The notes: generated by a model from the sequence alone, not told the origin. A stretch of 64,000 nt of DNA from Sphaerisporangium siamense (GCF_014205275.1 NZ_JACHND010000001.1:8370001-8434000); one strand, 5' to 3'; shown: positions 9,513 to 19,076, counted from the first letter of the stretch. Translations and numbers: made by a program.

Positions 9513-9595
9513 GGCTGCACTCCTTCGGGGCGACGTTGACGGGTACGGCAGTCAGCGTATCGGCCCGCCACGCTCTCCAACGCAGAGGAGGTCAG

Positions 9596-10006
9596 GTGCT
9601 TCACCAACCCGCGGACACCTCGGGGGTCGAGATCGGGCGCCGGGCGCTGCTGCTGTCCATCGGCGCGCTGGCGTTGACGCTCATGTTCCCGGTGCTGGGC
9701 CTGGCTCTGGGCGTCTTCTCGATCGTCGTCAGCGTGCGCGGCTGGCAGGCGCTGGCGCGCAAGAAGAGGTCCGTGCTGATGCCCGTGCTCGGGTCGCTGA
9801 TCTCGTCGGCGTCGATCGTGCTGGCCGCCCTGATGGCCTGGTTCCAGACGTATTTCGGCAACGAGCTGAGCGCCTACACCGAGTGCATGAAGGGCGCCGG
9901 CACCACCACCGCCCAGCAGATCTGCGCCACCCAGCTCCAGCGTGACATGGAGCGCAGGCTCCCCTTCCTGCCGGAAGGCAGCCTGCGGTTCTCCCTGCCC
10001 TCGTGA
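9596..10006 (+). CDS. Small membrane protein with two transmembrane helices
   Basis: GTG 9596 with GAGGAGG four bases upstream gives a 136-residue protein. After a short polar N-terminus (HQPADTSGVEIGRR) there is a long hydrophobic segment at about residues 16-45 and a second at about 60-82, joined by a basic loop (RGWQALARKKR). The C-terminal 50 residues are polar with two cysteines (ECMKGAGTTTAQQIC) and probably lie on the outer face. This is the layout of DUF4190-like actinobacterial membrane proteins, but I cannot assign a function. A weak promoter-like pair, TTGACG at 9536 and TATCGG at 9558, lies upstream. Confidence 0.75.
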   Translation: MLHQPADTSGVEIGRRALLLSIGALALTLMFPVLGLALGVFSIVVSVRGWQALARKKRSVLMPVLGSLISSASIVLAALMAWFQTYFGNELSAYTECMKGAGTTTAQQICATQLQRDMERRLPFLPEGSLRFSLPS

Positions 10007-10150
10007 GCCGGACCCCCTGATCCGGCGGCGTCCCGGGTACACCGCACGTAGACCTGACCTGGTGCGGGCGAGATCCGGTCGTGCCGGTCCCAGGGAGCCG
10101 GGAGGCCGGTACAGTGCGGTGGCGGTGCCGTTCCCAACCGAGGAGAAGCC

Positions 10151-10447
10151 GTGAGCGTCTGCACACACCTCGAACTGCTGCGCGACGTCGAGCCGCGCAC
10201 CGACCTCGGCTGCGAGGACTGCCTGGCCAGCGGGGGCCGCTGGGTCCACCTGCGGACCTGCCTCACCTGCGGTCACGTCGGCTGCTGCGACTCCTCGCCG
10301 AACCGCCACGCCTCCCGGCACGCCGCCGGAGTGGGCCACCCCATCGCCGAGTCCTTCGAGCCCGGCGAGGACTGGGCGTGGTGCTTCGCCGACCAGGTGC
10401 TCTTCGAGCCCTCCCCCAGCGGCAAGGGCATCCGCGCGCACGTGTAG
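10151..10447 (+). CDS. UBP-type zinc-finger domain protein
   Basis: This 98-residue protein is essentially one zf-UBP domain. Cys/His ligands are spaced as CTHL near residue 4, CEDC (21-24), CLTCGHVGCCD (37-46) and HASRHAAGVGHPI, the last matching the His-rich end of the domain known from ubiquitin-specific proteases. Bacteria of this group lack ubiquitin proper, so the ligand is unknown; a C-terminal-peptide or small-molecule binding role is possible. GTG 10151 has GAGGAG upstream. It converges on the DUF6350 gene with 10 bp between the stops. Confidence 0.85.
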   Translation: MSVCTHLELLRDVEPRTDLGCEDCLASGGRWVHLRTCLTCGHVGCCDSSPNRHASRHAAGVGHPIAESFEPGEDWAWCFADQVLFEPSPSGKGIRAHV

Positions 10448-10457
10448 GACCGCCCGG

Positions 10458-12041
10458 CTAGGCGTCGCGGTCCCAGGCGTAGGGGTCCACGTAGATGACG
10501 TGGCCGCCGCGGTCGTCCGACTCGTCGACGATGTCACGGCGCTGGGTCCTGCCGGCGGCGGGTGTGGTGGTGGCGCCGTGCTCGTCGGTCCAGTCGGCGC
10601 GGATGGCCGGGATGGGCGCGGTGTCGGCCTCGGTGGCGTCCATCCAGTGGCCGGACGGCTCGGGCGCGGCCGGTCTGACGCGGCTCGCCACGCTCGCCAC
10701 CTTGGCGATCACCTCGCCCGCCTTGCGGACGGGCACGGGTTCAAGGCCGCGGTGGTAGGTCAGCCACCAGTTGGTCAGCCCGGCCGAGATGCCGGACGCC
10801 ACGCCGACCTCCAGCGTGGCCGACAGCGCGACCTCCCAGGCGGACGGCCCGACGGCGGACAGGCGCGCACCGCCGAGCGGGCCGCCGGCGAGGGCCGCGA
10901 GCAGCCCCGCCGACAGGCCCGTGGCCAGACCGCAGGCGAACCCCCACAACGGGGCCGACTCCAGCTGGGGGGTCGGGGCGATGCGCGCCATGACGACCCC
11001 GGCGACCGCGCCCGCGAGGAACGGCACCGCGAGCACACTCATCGTCCACGGGGAGGTGACCCCGGAGCCGGGGAGCGCGCCGAGGACCGGCAGGGCGGGC
11101 ACGTCGCCGAGCTGCACGCCCGTGGGCGCGACCAGGGTGCCCGTGCCGAGCGCGAACCCCGGGCCGCTGAGGTAGGCCATGCCCCAGATGACGAAGTTGA
11201 ACAGGTAGAGCACCTGCACCAGCAGCAGGAGCAGGCCGCCGACGAAGCCCGGCGCCAGCAGGGACGACAGCCGCTGGACCTCGCCGAAGTTGAGGACTAC
11301 CGCCGCCAGCGCCAGCACGAGCCCGGCGGCCAGCATCGTGGACAGGGCGACGGCCGTGCCGGCCACCACCGACCGCGCGCGCACGGGGAGCAGCCGCAGC
11401 ATCGACCGCCATGGCCCGATGGTGCGCGCGGTGGCCAGCGACCCGGCCAGGAAGGCCAGCAGGAAGTGGCTGAGCAGCGCCTCGCCGACGAACGGCTGGG
11501 TCACGTTGTTGTGGGCCACCAGAGCGATCACGCCCGCCAGCAGCGCGTACGGCGCGGCCAGTGAGATGCCCGCCTGGGCGATGAGCAGGAGCTGCGCGCG
11601 GCGGCGCGCGTTGGACAGGTCCTTGGCGCTGCCCTTGGGCAGACGGGCCGGCAGGCGCAGCCGCAGGTCGGCGTCGCGGGCCATCCACAGGGCGGCGCGG
11701 TAGAGCAGGACCGCGGGCAGGAGCATCAGGCCGAGCGGGAGCAGGCCGATCCGTCCGCCGGGGATCGCGAAGCCGGCGTGGTGCGCGGCGAGCCAGACCT
11801 GGCAGGCGGCGCGGAAGACGCCGGGGAGTCCCTGCCCGAAGGCGCCGCGCGGGGCGGCGATCCACCCGATGAGGGTGAGGGTGGTCAGAACGGCGAGGCC
11901 GGCGCCGAGGGTGGAGGCGGCGGCGAGCATGCCGGAGACGGGCAACGGGCGGCGCGTCTCGTCGTCGTCGCCCCCGCTCCCGGGGATACGCCCGAGTACG
12001 GCGCGGGGAGCCGCCCGGAGCTGGTCGAAGAGGGCCGTCAC
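10458..12041 (-). CDS. DUF6350 polytopic membrane protein
   Basis: From GTG 12041 the product has 527 residues starting MTALFDQLRAAPRAV. It contains about ten to eleven hydrophobic helices, for example LGAGLAVLTTLTLIGWIAAP, LLPLGLMLLPAVLLYRAALW and FVGGLLLLLVQVLYLFNFVI, with a conserved-looking GMAYLSGPGFALGTGT loop. The hydrophilic acidic tail ends in YVDPYAWDRDA. DUF6350 proteins sit between purN and sucD in many actinobacteria, exactly as here; their role is unknown and transport is only a guess. The frame continues open to 12413, but those extra residues are basic, low in hydrophobicity and overlap the intergenic region, so I exclude them. The ribosome-binding signal at 12041 is weak. Confidence 0.8.
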   Translation of the reverse strand: MTALFDQLRAAPRAVLGRIPGSGGDDDETRRPLPVSGMLAAASTLGAGLAVLTTLTLIGWIAAPRGAFGQGLPGVFRAACQVWLAAHHAGFAIPGGRIGLLPLGLMLLPAVLLYRAALWMARDADLRLRLPARLPKGSAKDLSNARRRAQLLLIAQAGISLAAPYALLAGVIALVAHNNVTQPFVGEALLSHFLLAFLAGSLATARTIGPWRSMLRLLPVRARSVVAGTAVALSTMLAAGLVLALAAVVLNFGEVQRLSSLLAPGFVGGLLLLLVQVLYLFNFVIWGMAYLSGPGFALGTGTLVAPTGVQLGDVPALPVLGALPGSGVTSPWTMSVLAVPFLAGAVAGVVMARIAPTPQLESAPLWGFACGLATGLSAGLLAALAGGPLGGARLSAVGPSAWEVALSATLEVGVASGISAGLTNWWLTYHRGLEPVPVRKAGEVIAKVASVASRVRPAAPEPSGHWMDATEADTAPIPAIRADWTDEHGATTTPAAGRTQRRDIVDESDDRGGHVIYVDPYAWDRDA

Positions 12042-12460
12042 AGTAGTCGATGCTCTCAGGCCGGACGGTGCGGGCGAACGTAGGCACCCCGCGTGTCGCC
12101 CCGTTTGTCCCCTGGACGCCCGGTGCCCGCGTGCTCTTGGCCCCCCGATGGCCAGGCGTCCCGGCACCGAGATATCCGTTCGAGGCGAAATGTCGATGTT
12201 TTTTCGCGGGAGTCGCGGTCTTTTCCTCGGGGACCAGATACGGGCGGATGTCCGCATCCTGCAACGTGCCGTTTCCCGGTCGGGCGCGGGGGCAGCCGGG
12301 GCGCGGCTGACCTGGGACGACACGTGATTGCGCGCCGGTGCGCGACAGTCCTGGGACGGCTGACAGGAAACGGTCACGGCCGTGCAACTTGCTGCCGCGC
12401 CCTCGTCTGTCACGGGGCAGGTGAATCCCGCAAAGTTGTGAGTGAGAGAACGGACGTACC
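12042..12460. other. Intergenic region upstream of DUF6350 and GTTWD-peptide genes
   Basis: This 419-bp divergent spacer should hold both promoters. I see no convincing -35/-10 pair. The word CCTGGGAC, part of the DNA word for the TWD core repeated in the next gene, occurs at 12310-12317 and again at 12349-12356, where plus-strand translation would give LTWDD and QSWDG just before stops. These could be degraded repeats or chance. A T-rich run lies near 12197. Confidence 0.5.
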
Positions 12461-12790
12461 GTGAAGGAAGCGAGAAAGAGAATGTCGAGCATCACCGCCC
12501 ACCCGAACTCCGGTCTGGTCTCCCGGATTTCCACCGCGGTCGTCTCGGCCGCCGTCGCGCTCGGAATCGCCGCCGCCGGGTACACCGCCCTGAACTCCGG
12601 CACCACCTGGGACTCCCGCGCGCACGTCGCGGCCCTCGGCACCACCTGGGACACCCCGCCCGCGGACGACGACGGCACCACCTGGGACGTCACCCCGGCC
12701 GGGACGACCTGGGACAGCGCGCCCGCCCACGGCTCCGGCACCACCTGGGACTCCGCGCCCGCGCGCACCAACGGCACGACCTGGGACTGA
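12461..12790 (+). CDS. Small secreted or membrane-anchored protein with six GTTWD repeats
   Basis: The frame encodes 109 residues from GTG 12461, or 102 from ATG 12482, which follows a GAAAGAGA purine run. The N-terminal half has basic residues (KEARKR, SRIS) and a hydrophobic stretch at about residues 21-42 (AVVSAAVALGIAAAGYTA) that looks like a Sec signal or single anchor. Everything after it is six copies of GTTWD (residues 47, 60, 72, 81, 93 and 105 onward) joined by 4-8 residue Pro/Ala/Ser/Asp-rich linkers, and the protein stops right after the last copy. There is no Cys and the repeat part is net acidic. I know no family with this repeat. Tandem Trp-Asp units suggest an extracellular binding or adhesive peptide, or a multi-core precursor, but no modifying enzyme is encoded nearby. 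A second small ORF follows after 15 bp. Confidence 0.7.
   Translation: MKEARKRMSSITAHPNSGLVSRISTAVVSAAVALGIAAAGYTALNSGTTWDSRAHVAALGTTWDTPPADDDGTTWDVTPAGTTWDSAPAHGSGTTWDSAPARTNGTTWD
12599..12787 (+). repeat. Six irregularly spaced 15-bp GTTWD-coding repeats
   Basis: The copies start at 12599, 12638, 12674, 12701, 12737 and 12773. Four are the identical word GGCACCACCTGGGAC and two differ only at codon third positions. Spacing is 39, 36, 27, 36 and 36 bp, so the unit is close to 36 bp (12 residues) with one shorter linker. Copies share protein sequence more strictly than the linkers between them, which argues for selection on the pentapeptide. Confidence 0.9.
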
Positions 12791-12805
12791 GAAAAGCCGG
12801 GCGAA

Positions 12806-13066
12806 ATGCAGGCCGAGATCAGACTGCACCGCACGAATCCGCCGGGCACCGGCAATTCACAGATGGACGCGATAAGAATACTGGGCCTGCTGCCGCGGGA
12901 ATGGACGCGGCATCTCAGTCAGGCCGACGGGGACATGGTCCTCCGCGTGGACACGGCGGACGAGACGACCCCAGCGCAGATCCTGGCCGCCGCAGCCGCC
13001 GCTCTCGCCGACCCGGCCGTCGCCCACTGGCGATTGAGCGCCTGTGAGCCCCTCGCCTCCCTCTGA
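12806..13066 (+). CDS. Small hypothetical protein paired with the GTTWD peptide
   Basis: An 86-residue frame begins 15 bp after the GTTWD gene and on the same strand, so the two are probably one transcript. The predicted shape is a helical first part (MDAIRILGLLPREWTRHLSQ), a short strand (DMVLRVDTADE), an Ala-rich helix (TPAQILAAAAAALADPAVAH) and a terminal strand (WRLSACEPL), suggesting a compact alpha/beta domain. No signal peptide or membrane helix is seen, so it is likely cytoplasmic. ATG 12863 is an alternative start that would remove 19 residues; neither start has a strong Shine-Dalgarno. I do not recognise a family. A hairpin terminator lies 149 bp downstream. Confidence 0.55.
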   Translation: MQAEIRLHRTNPPGTGNSQMDAIRILGLLPREWTRHLSQADGDMVLRVDTADETTPAQILAAAAAALADPAVAHWRLSACEPLASL

Positions 13067-13214
13067 GTCTCTAGAAGCACTCCCCGCCTCCAGGAGCCCG
13101 TCCGCCGGCCCCGCGGGCCGGCGAACCTCCCCGCCTCGGACTTCCCTGCCAGGCACGTCCCCGCACCCCCTGCCGTCCCGGTGCGCCGTCGCGGCCGATC
13201 GGCTGCGGGAACGC

Positions 13215-13245
13215 GGAAGCGCCCGGCGGGTGGCCGGGCGCTTCC
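13215..13245. terminator. Hairpin terminator between the small-ORF unit and sucD
   Basis: A perfect 13-bp stem (13215-13227 with 13233-13245) and a 5-nt loop sit 50 bp past the sucD stop and 149 bp past the rightward small gene. With no T-run on either side it can serve both convergent units. Confidence 0.75.
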
Positions 13246-13295
13246 GAGGTGGTCACCGGGTGGACGGTGAGCCGGTGCGGCGTTCCTGAGCGCGT

Positions 13296-14182
<887 letters not shown>

Positions 14183-14183
<1 letters not shown>

Positions 14184-15361
14184 TACGCACCTACCGCGGC
14201 GAGCTCGGCGGCACGCTTGGCCGCGTCGTCCATCGTGTCAACGAGTTCGACCCGGGGCAGGCCCGCGTCGGACAGGATCTGCCGCCCGAGGGCGGCGTTG
14301 TTGCCGTCCAGCCGGACGACGAGCGGGTGCGTCACGGCCTCGCCGCGGTCACCGAGCAGTTTGAAGGCCGAGACGATGCCGTTGGCGACCGCGTCGCAGG
14401 CGGTGATGCCGCCGAAGACGTTCACGAACACCGACTTGACGCTCGGGTCGGACAGGACGATCTCCAGGCCGTTGGCCATGACCTCGGCGGACGCGCCGCC
14501 GCCGATGTCGAGGAAGTTCGCCGGGCGCTGGCCGCCGAACTGCTCGCCCGCGTAGGCCACGACGTCGAGGGTGGACATGACCAGGCCCGCGCCGTTGCCG
14601 ATGATGCCGACCGAGCCGTCGAGCTTGACGTAGTTGAGGTCCTTGGCCTTGGCCTTGGCCTCCAGCGGGTCCTCCGCGGCCTTGTCGGCGTACGCCTCGT
14701 GCTCGGGCTGGCGGAAGGAGGCGTTGTCGTCGAGGGTGACCTTGCCGTCCAGCGCCTTCACCTGGCCGTCCTTGGTCAGGATCATGGGGTTGACCTCGAC
14801 GAGCGTGGCGTCCTCGTCGAGGAAGACGGCCCACAGCTTCTCGATGATCTCGGCGGCGCCGTCGAGCGCGGCCTCCGGCAGGCCGCCGGCCTGGGCGATC
14901 TCGCGCCCGCGCGCGCGGTCCACGCCGGTCAGCGGGGAGACCGGGATCTGGGCGACCTTCTCGGGGGTCGTGTGCGCGACCTCTTCGATGTCCATGCCGC
15001 CCGACGCGGAGCAGATGGCGAGGAAGGTGCGGTTCGCGCGGTCGAGCAGGAAGGAGAAGTAGTACTCCTCCGCGATCGCGCTGGCCTCTTCGACGAGCAC
15101 CTTGTGAACCGTGTGCCCCTTGATGTCCATGCCGAGGATGTCGGTGGCCTTGCGCTCGGCGTCGGCGACGTCGTCGGCGACCTTGACGCCTCCCGCCTTA
15201 CCGCGGCCCCCGGTCTTGACCTGGGCTTTGACGACGACGCGGCCGGTCAGCTGCTCCGCTGCCGCGCGCGCCTCCTCCACGGTGCGCGCGACGACGCCGC
15301 GCGGCACCGGGATGCCATACTCCGCGAAGAGCTCCTTCGCCTGATGTTCGAACAGGTCCAC
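14183..15361 (-). CDS. sucC: Succinyl-CoA synthetase beta subunit SucC
   Basis: The beta subunit binds nucleotide through an ATP-grasp domain and docks with SucD. The 392 residues begin [20 protein letters not shown] and contain [38 protein letters not shown], the metal-site region [13 protein letters not shown], the loop [16 protein letters not shown] and [19 protein letters not shown]. Length is normal. GTG 15361 has an AAGGA-type signal about nine bases upstream. The gene leads the sucCD operon and faces a divergent secreted-protein gene. Confidence 0.97.
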
Positions 15362-15790
15362 GAGGGTCCGTCCTTGCTTGTCCGGCTGACTTCTTCTCTA
15401 CGTTGAGGACCAGACCCCGGGGCACCCGCGAACTACCGGGAAGCCTGGCCTCAGAAGCCTAGCCTCCGTGGAGACGTGGAGCGCCCGCCGGGGGGCCTTT
15501 GCCGCCGCATGACAAGTAATGCGATACGGCAAGTTTCCCCAAATTTCGCGAAACCGCGGCCCGTGACCCTGCCCGCCGCCCGGCCGCACCGGGGCGCACG
15601 GACGGTGACGGAGGGTCACGTACCCCATCGGCACCGACACCACATATGCCGATATATCCCTCGACTGCTGCTATTTGCGCCAAAGGGCCTCTCTACCTGG
15701 CGATCCGTGATATCAAGCTGATCTTGCACGGCATGGACGCCGGGACCCTCGACGACGGATAGAGGGTCTTACGACGGGAGGAACCCCTTA
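15362..15790. other. Divergent intergenic region sucC / secreted protein
   Basis: This 429-bp region must contain the sucCD promoter and that of the rightward gene. AT-rich patches lie at about 15510-15550 (around AGTTTCCCCAAATTTCGCG) and 15643-15680 (CATATGCCGATATATCC). I cannot assign a promoter pair with confidence and see no gene or stable long hairpin. Confidence 0.5.
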
Positions 15791-16648
15791 ATGAGGCGAT
15801 TGATCGCCCTGACCGCGACCGCCCTGCTCGCCCCCGCCCTGGCACTGGCCGCGTCGGCCACCGCGCACGCCGCCCCGAAGCCCACCGCGGCCGGCCCGGC
15901 CGACGCCCTGCGGCAGCAACTGGTCAAGCGGACCACCGTACGCATCGACGAGCGCAACGAGTTCCGGCTCGGCAAGACCGCCCTGCGGTACCGGGAGACC
16001 GGCGTCGTGCGGTTCGGCAGGTCCGGGCCCGACGCGGGTGACACCAAGCTGACGATCAGCTCCGGCGCGTCCAAGAGCACCGGCCACATCATCGCGCTCG
16101 GTGGCAAGGTGTACGTGAAGAGCCCGGTGTACGACGACGCCCTGCCCGCCGGCAAGACCTGGGTGCGGTTCACCGGCCCGGCGCGCACGACCCTGCTCGT
16201 CGACGTGCTGCGGCCCCGGACGCTCGGCGCGCTGGTCGCCCACACCAAGAGCAAGGCCCCCGGCGGCACGGTCAACGGCGCCAGGACCACTCTGCTGCGC
16301 GGTGCCATCACGCTGGGCGAGCTGGCCAAGGTGTCGCCGGACGGCGGCCTGCGCGGCCTGAGCGGCAAGGAGAAGAAGATCGCGGTGCCGTGGAAGCTGT
16401 GGGTCGGCGGCGACCAGCTTCCCCGGCGGTTCCAGGCGGCGGTGGTCCTGCCGGGACCGGCCCCGCTCGGTGACCTGAAGCTGTCGAGCGACGCGCGCTA
16501 CGCCGGCTGGGGCGGGCACGTGGCCATCCAGGCTCCGCCGGCCGACCTGGTCGTCGACCAGAAGGACCTGGAGACCGACGAGGACCTGCCCGAGGCACGG
16601 CCCGACCTCATCACCACCATCACCGGCAGGGCGGCCGCCAAGAGCTGA
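15791..16648 (+). CDS. Secreted LppX/LprAFG-like protein without lipobox
   Basis: The 285-residue product has a clear Sec signal (RRLIALTATALLAPALALAASATAHA) cut before APKP, with no cysteine at the site, so it should be released rather than lipidated. The mature part alternates beta-strands (TTVRIDERNEFRLGKTALRY, TKLTISS, HIIALGGKVYVKSP) in the order seen in the actinobacterial LppX/LprG-like fold that shields lipids or glycolipids; this assignment is by pattern only. The start has GGGAGGA eight bases upstream. It is a single gene ended by a strong hairpin. Confidence 0.7.
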   Translation: MRRLIALTATALLAPALALAASATAHAAPKPTAAGPADALRQQLVKRTTVRIDERNEFRLGKTALRYRETGVVRFGRSGPDAGDTKLTISSGASKSTGHIIALGGKVYVKSPVYDDALPAGKTWVRFTGPARTTLLVDVLRPRTLGALVAHTKSKAPGGTVNGARTTLLRGAITLGELAKVSPDGGLRGLSGKEKKIAVPWKLWVGGDQLPRRFQAAVVLPGPAPLGDLKLSSDARYAGWGGHVAIQAPPADLVVDQKDLETDEDLPEARPDLITTITGRAAAKS

Positions 16649-16681
16649 CCACCACGCGCCGCCGTCCGCGACGGCCGCGCA

Positions 16682-16718
16682 CCGACGGCCCGGTAAGGCT
16701 TCCTTACCGGGCCGTCGG
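16682..16718. terminator. Strong bidirectional hairpin terminator
   Basis: A perfect 17-bp stem (16682-16698 with 16702-16718) with a 3-nt loop lies between the convergent secreted-protein gene (stop 16648) and pcrA (stop 16801). Confidence 0.8.
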
Positions 16719-16800
16719 CTTACCGGGACATCTTCCTCCGGCCGGACGAGCCGGAAGACAGAACCCCTGGTGCGGACGGCGTGCGATCCGATCCGCGCGG

Positions 16801-19062
16801 CTAGAGCTTCTCGATCGGGGCGTACGCCAGCAGCAAGGTCTTCTCGCCGCCGGAGCCGAAGTCGATCTTCACCTTGGCCTTCTCCGCGACGCCCTCGACC
16901 GTGACCACGGTGCCGAGCCCGAAGGCGTCGTGCGTGACGCGGTCGCCCGGGCTGAGGTTCGGGATCGACCGGCCGCCGCCGCGCGACGGCGCCGCGGCAG
17001 CGCGCGTCTCGCGGACGGTCGCCGCCGTCCACGCCGACTTCTGCGGGTCGCTGCGCCAGTCGAGCAGGTCGGACGGCACCTCGGCCAGGAACCGGGACGC
17101 GGGGTTGAACGCGGGGGACCCCCACGAGCTGCGCACGGCCGCGCGCGAGACGTACAGCCGCTGCTGGGCGCGGGTGATGCCGACGTAGGCGAGGCGGCGT
17201 TCCTCCTCCAGCTCGCGGGGCTCGCCGAGGGACCTCATGTGGGGGAAGACGCCGTCCTCCAGGCCGGTGAGGAACACGACCGGGAACTCCAGGCCCTTGG
17301 CGGTGTGCAGCGTCATCAGCGTGACGACGCCCTGGTGGTCCTCCCCTTCGGGGATCTGGTCGGCGTCGGCGACCAGCGAGACCTGCTCCAGGAAGTCGAC
17401 GAGCGTGCCCTCGGGGTTGGCCTCCTCGAACTCCTGGGCCACGGAGATCAGCTCGTTGAGGTTCTCCAGCCGGCTCTCGTCCTGCGGGTCGCCGGAGGTC
17501 TCCAGCTCGGTGCGGTAGCCGGTGCTCGCCAGGACCTCTTCGGCCAGCTCGGACAGCGGCAGTTCCTTGCCCCGCAGGTCTTCGAGCAGGGCGACGAACT
17601 CTTTGATGGCGTTGAGCGAGCGCGTGGCCAGCCCGGGAGCCTCCTCCGCCCGGCGCAGGCCCTCCCAGAAGCTGACGCGCTCGCGGGCGGCGAACGCCTC
17701 GACCATGGCCTCGGCGCGCTCGCCGATGCCCCGCTTGGGGACGTTGATGACGCGGCGCAGCGAGACGGTGTCGTTGGGGTTGGCGAGCACCCGCAGGTAG
17801 GCGAGCAGGTCGCGGACCTCGCGGCGCTCGTAGAACCGCACGCCGCCGACGACCTTGTACGGCAGGCCGGTGCGGATGAAGATCTCTTCGAAGACACGGG
17901 AGGCGGCGTTGGTGCGGTAGAAGACGGCGACCTGGCCGGGCGTGACGTCCTCGTCGTCGGCGAGACGGTCGACCTCCTGGGCGACGAACATGGCCTCGTC
18001 GTGCTCGTTGTCGGCCACATAACCGATGATCTTGGGCCCTGCGCCCTGGTCGGACCAGAGGTTCTTGGGCTTGCGGCTCTCGTTGCGCGAGATCACGGCG
18101 TTGGCCGCGGACAGGATCGTCTGGGTGGAGCGGTAGTTCTGCTCCAGGAGGATCGTGCGCGCCTGCGGGTAGTCGCGCTCGAACTCCAGGATGTTGCGGA
18201 TCGTCGCGCCGCGGAAGGCGTAGATCGACTGGTCGGCGTCGCCCACCACGCACAGCTCGGCGGGCTCCACGCCCCCGCCCTCCACGACCGGCTCGCCGTC
18301 CGCCGTGAGGCGGTCCGGCAGGCCGACCAGCTCTCTGATCAGCATGTACTGGGCGTGGTTGGTGTCCTGGTACTCGTCGACCATGACGTGGCGGAAGCGG
18401 CGGCGGTAGTGCTCGGCGACGTCGGGGAAGAGCTGGAACAACGTGACCGTCAGCATGATCAGGTCGTCGAAGTCCATGGCGTCGGCCTCGGTGAGCCGCG
18501 CCTGGTAGGTGGCGTACGCCTGGGCGAGCGTGCGCTCCAGGTGGGTCTGCGCCTTGTCCTTGGCGGTGTCGTAGTCGATCAGCTCGTTCTTGAGGTTGCT
18601 GACCTGCGCGGAGAACGAGCGCGGCGGGTAGCGCTTGGGGTCGAGGTCGAGCTCGCGGCAGACCATCGCCATCAGCCGCTGGGAGTCGGCCTGGTCGTAG
18701 ATCGAGAAGCTGGAGGAGAAGCCCAGCCGCTTGGCCTCACGGCGCAGGATGCGGACGCAGGCGCTGTGGAAGGTCATCACCCACATGGCCCGGGAGCGGG
18801 GACCGATGAGGCGGTCCACCCGCTCCTTCATCTCTTTGGCGGCCTTGTTGGTGAAGGTGATCGCCAGGACCTCCTGCGGCTGGACGTGCCGCTCGGACAA
18901 CAGGTAGGCGATGCGGTGGGTGAGCACCCGCGTCTTGCCCGAGCCGGCCCCGGCGACGATCAGGAGGGGGCTTCCCTGGTGGACGACGGCGTCGCGCTGC
19001 TGCGGGTTGAGCCCGTCCAGCAGGGGATGGTCAACGGCGGGATTCGCGGCACGGGTGGACAC
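16801..19062 (-). CDS. pcrA: ATP-dependent DNA helicase PcrA/UvrD
   Basis: This is an SF1A 3'-5' helicase of excision repair and replication-fork clearance. In the 753 residues the motifs appear in order: Q motif and LNPQQRDAV, Walker A GAGSGKT, ITFTNKAAKEM, TFHSACVRILRRE, Walker B DEYQDTN, GDADQSIYAFRGA, LEQNYRST, VAVFYRTNAASR, TLHTAKGLEFPVVFLTG and YVGITRAQQRL. A basic linker and a C-terminal Tudor-like segment (GDRVTHDAFGLGTVVTVEG) finish it, as in mycobacterial UvrD1/PcrA. The GTG start has no spaced Shine-Dalgarno but lies 8 nt after a near-consensus -10, which suggests a leaderless message. Confidence 0.97.
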   Translation of the reverse strand: MSTRAANPAVDHPLLDGLNPQQRDAVVHQGSPLLIVAGAGSGKTRVLTHRIAYLLSERHVQPQEVLAITFTNKAAKEMKERVDRLIGPRSRAMWVMTFHSACVRILRREAKRLGFSSSFSIYDQADSQRLMAMVCRELDLDPKRYPPRSFSAQVSNLKNELIDYDTAKDKAQTHLERTLAQAYATYQARLTEADAMDFDDLIMLTVTLFQLFPDVAEHYRRRFRHVMVDEYQDTNHAQYMLIRELVGLPDRLTADGEPVVEGGGVEPAELCVVGDADQSIYAFRGATIRNILEFERDYPQARTILLEQNYRSTQTILSAANAVISRNESRKPKNLWSDQGAGPKIIGYVADNEHDEAMFVAQEVDRLADDEDVTPGQVAVFYRTNAASRVFEEIFIRTGLPYKVVGGVRFYERREVRDLLAYLRVLANPNDTVSLRRVINVPKRGIGERAEAMVEAFAARERVSFWEGLRRAEEAPGLATRSLNAIKEFVALLEDLRGKELPLSELAEEVLASTGYRTELETSGDPQDESRLENLNELISVAQEFEEANPEGTLVDFLEQVSLVADADQIPEGEDHQGVVTLMTLHTAKGLEFPVVFLTGLEDGVFPHMRSLGEPRELEEERRLAYVGITRAQQRLYVSRAAVRSSWGSPAFNPASRFLAEVPSDLLDWRSDPQKSAWTAATVRETRAAAAPSRGGGRSIPNLSPGDRVTHDAFGLGTVVTVEGVAEKAKVKIDFGSGGEKTLLLAYAPIEKL

Positions 19063-19070
19063 CCCCCTAG

Positions 19071-19076
19071 ATTATG
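19071..19076 (-). promoter_or_regulatory. Candidate -10 of a leaderless pcrA transcript
   Basis: CATAAT on the minus strand ends 8 nt before the pcrA GTG, the distance expected between a -10 and a transcription start. I find no good -35 in the 17 bp upstream window. Confidence 0.4.

Noticed and set aside
10741-12855. A 704-codon minus-strand frame rich in SQVVP repeats
   Set aside because: The repeats are the reverse complement of the GTTWD-coding repeats. The plus-strand frame has a signal-like helix and a natural stop, and the minus frame cuts through the DUF6350 gene out of frame.
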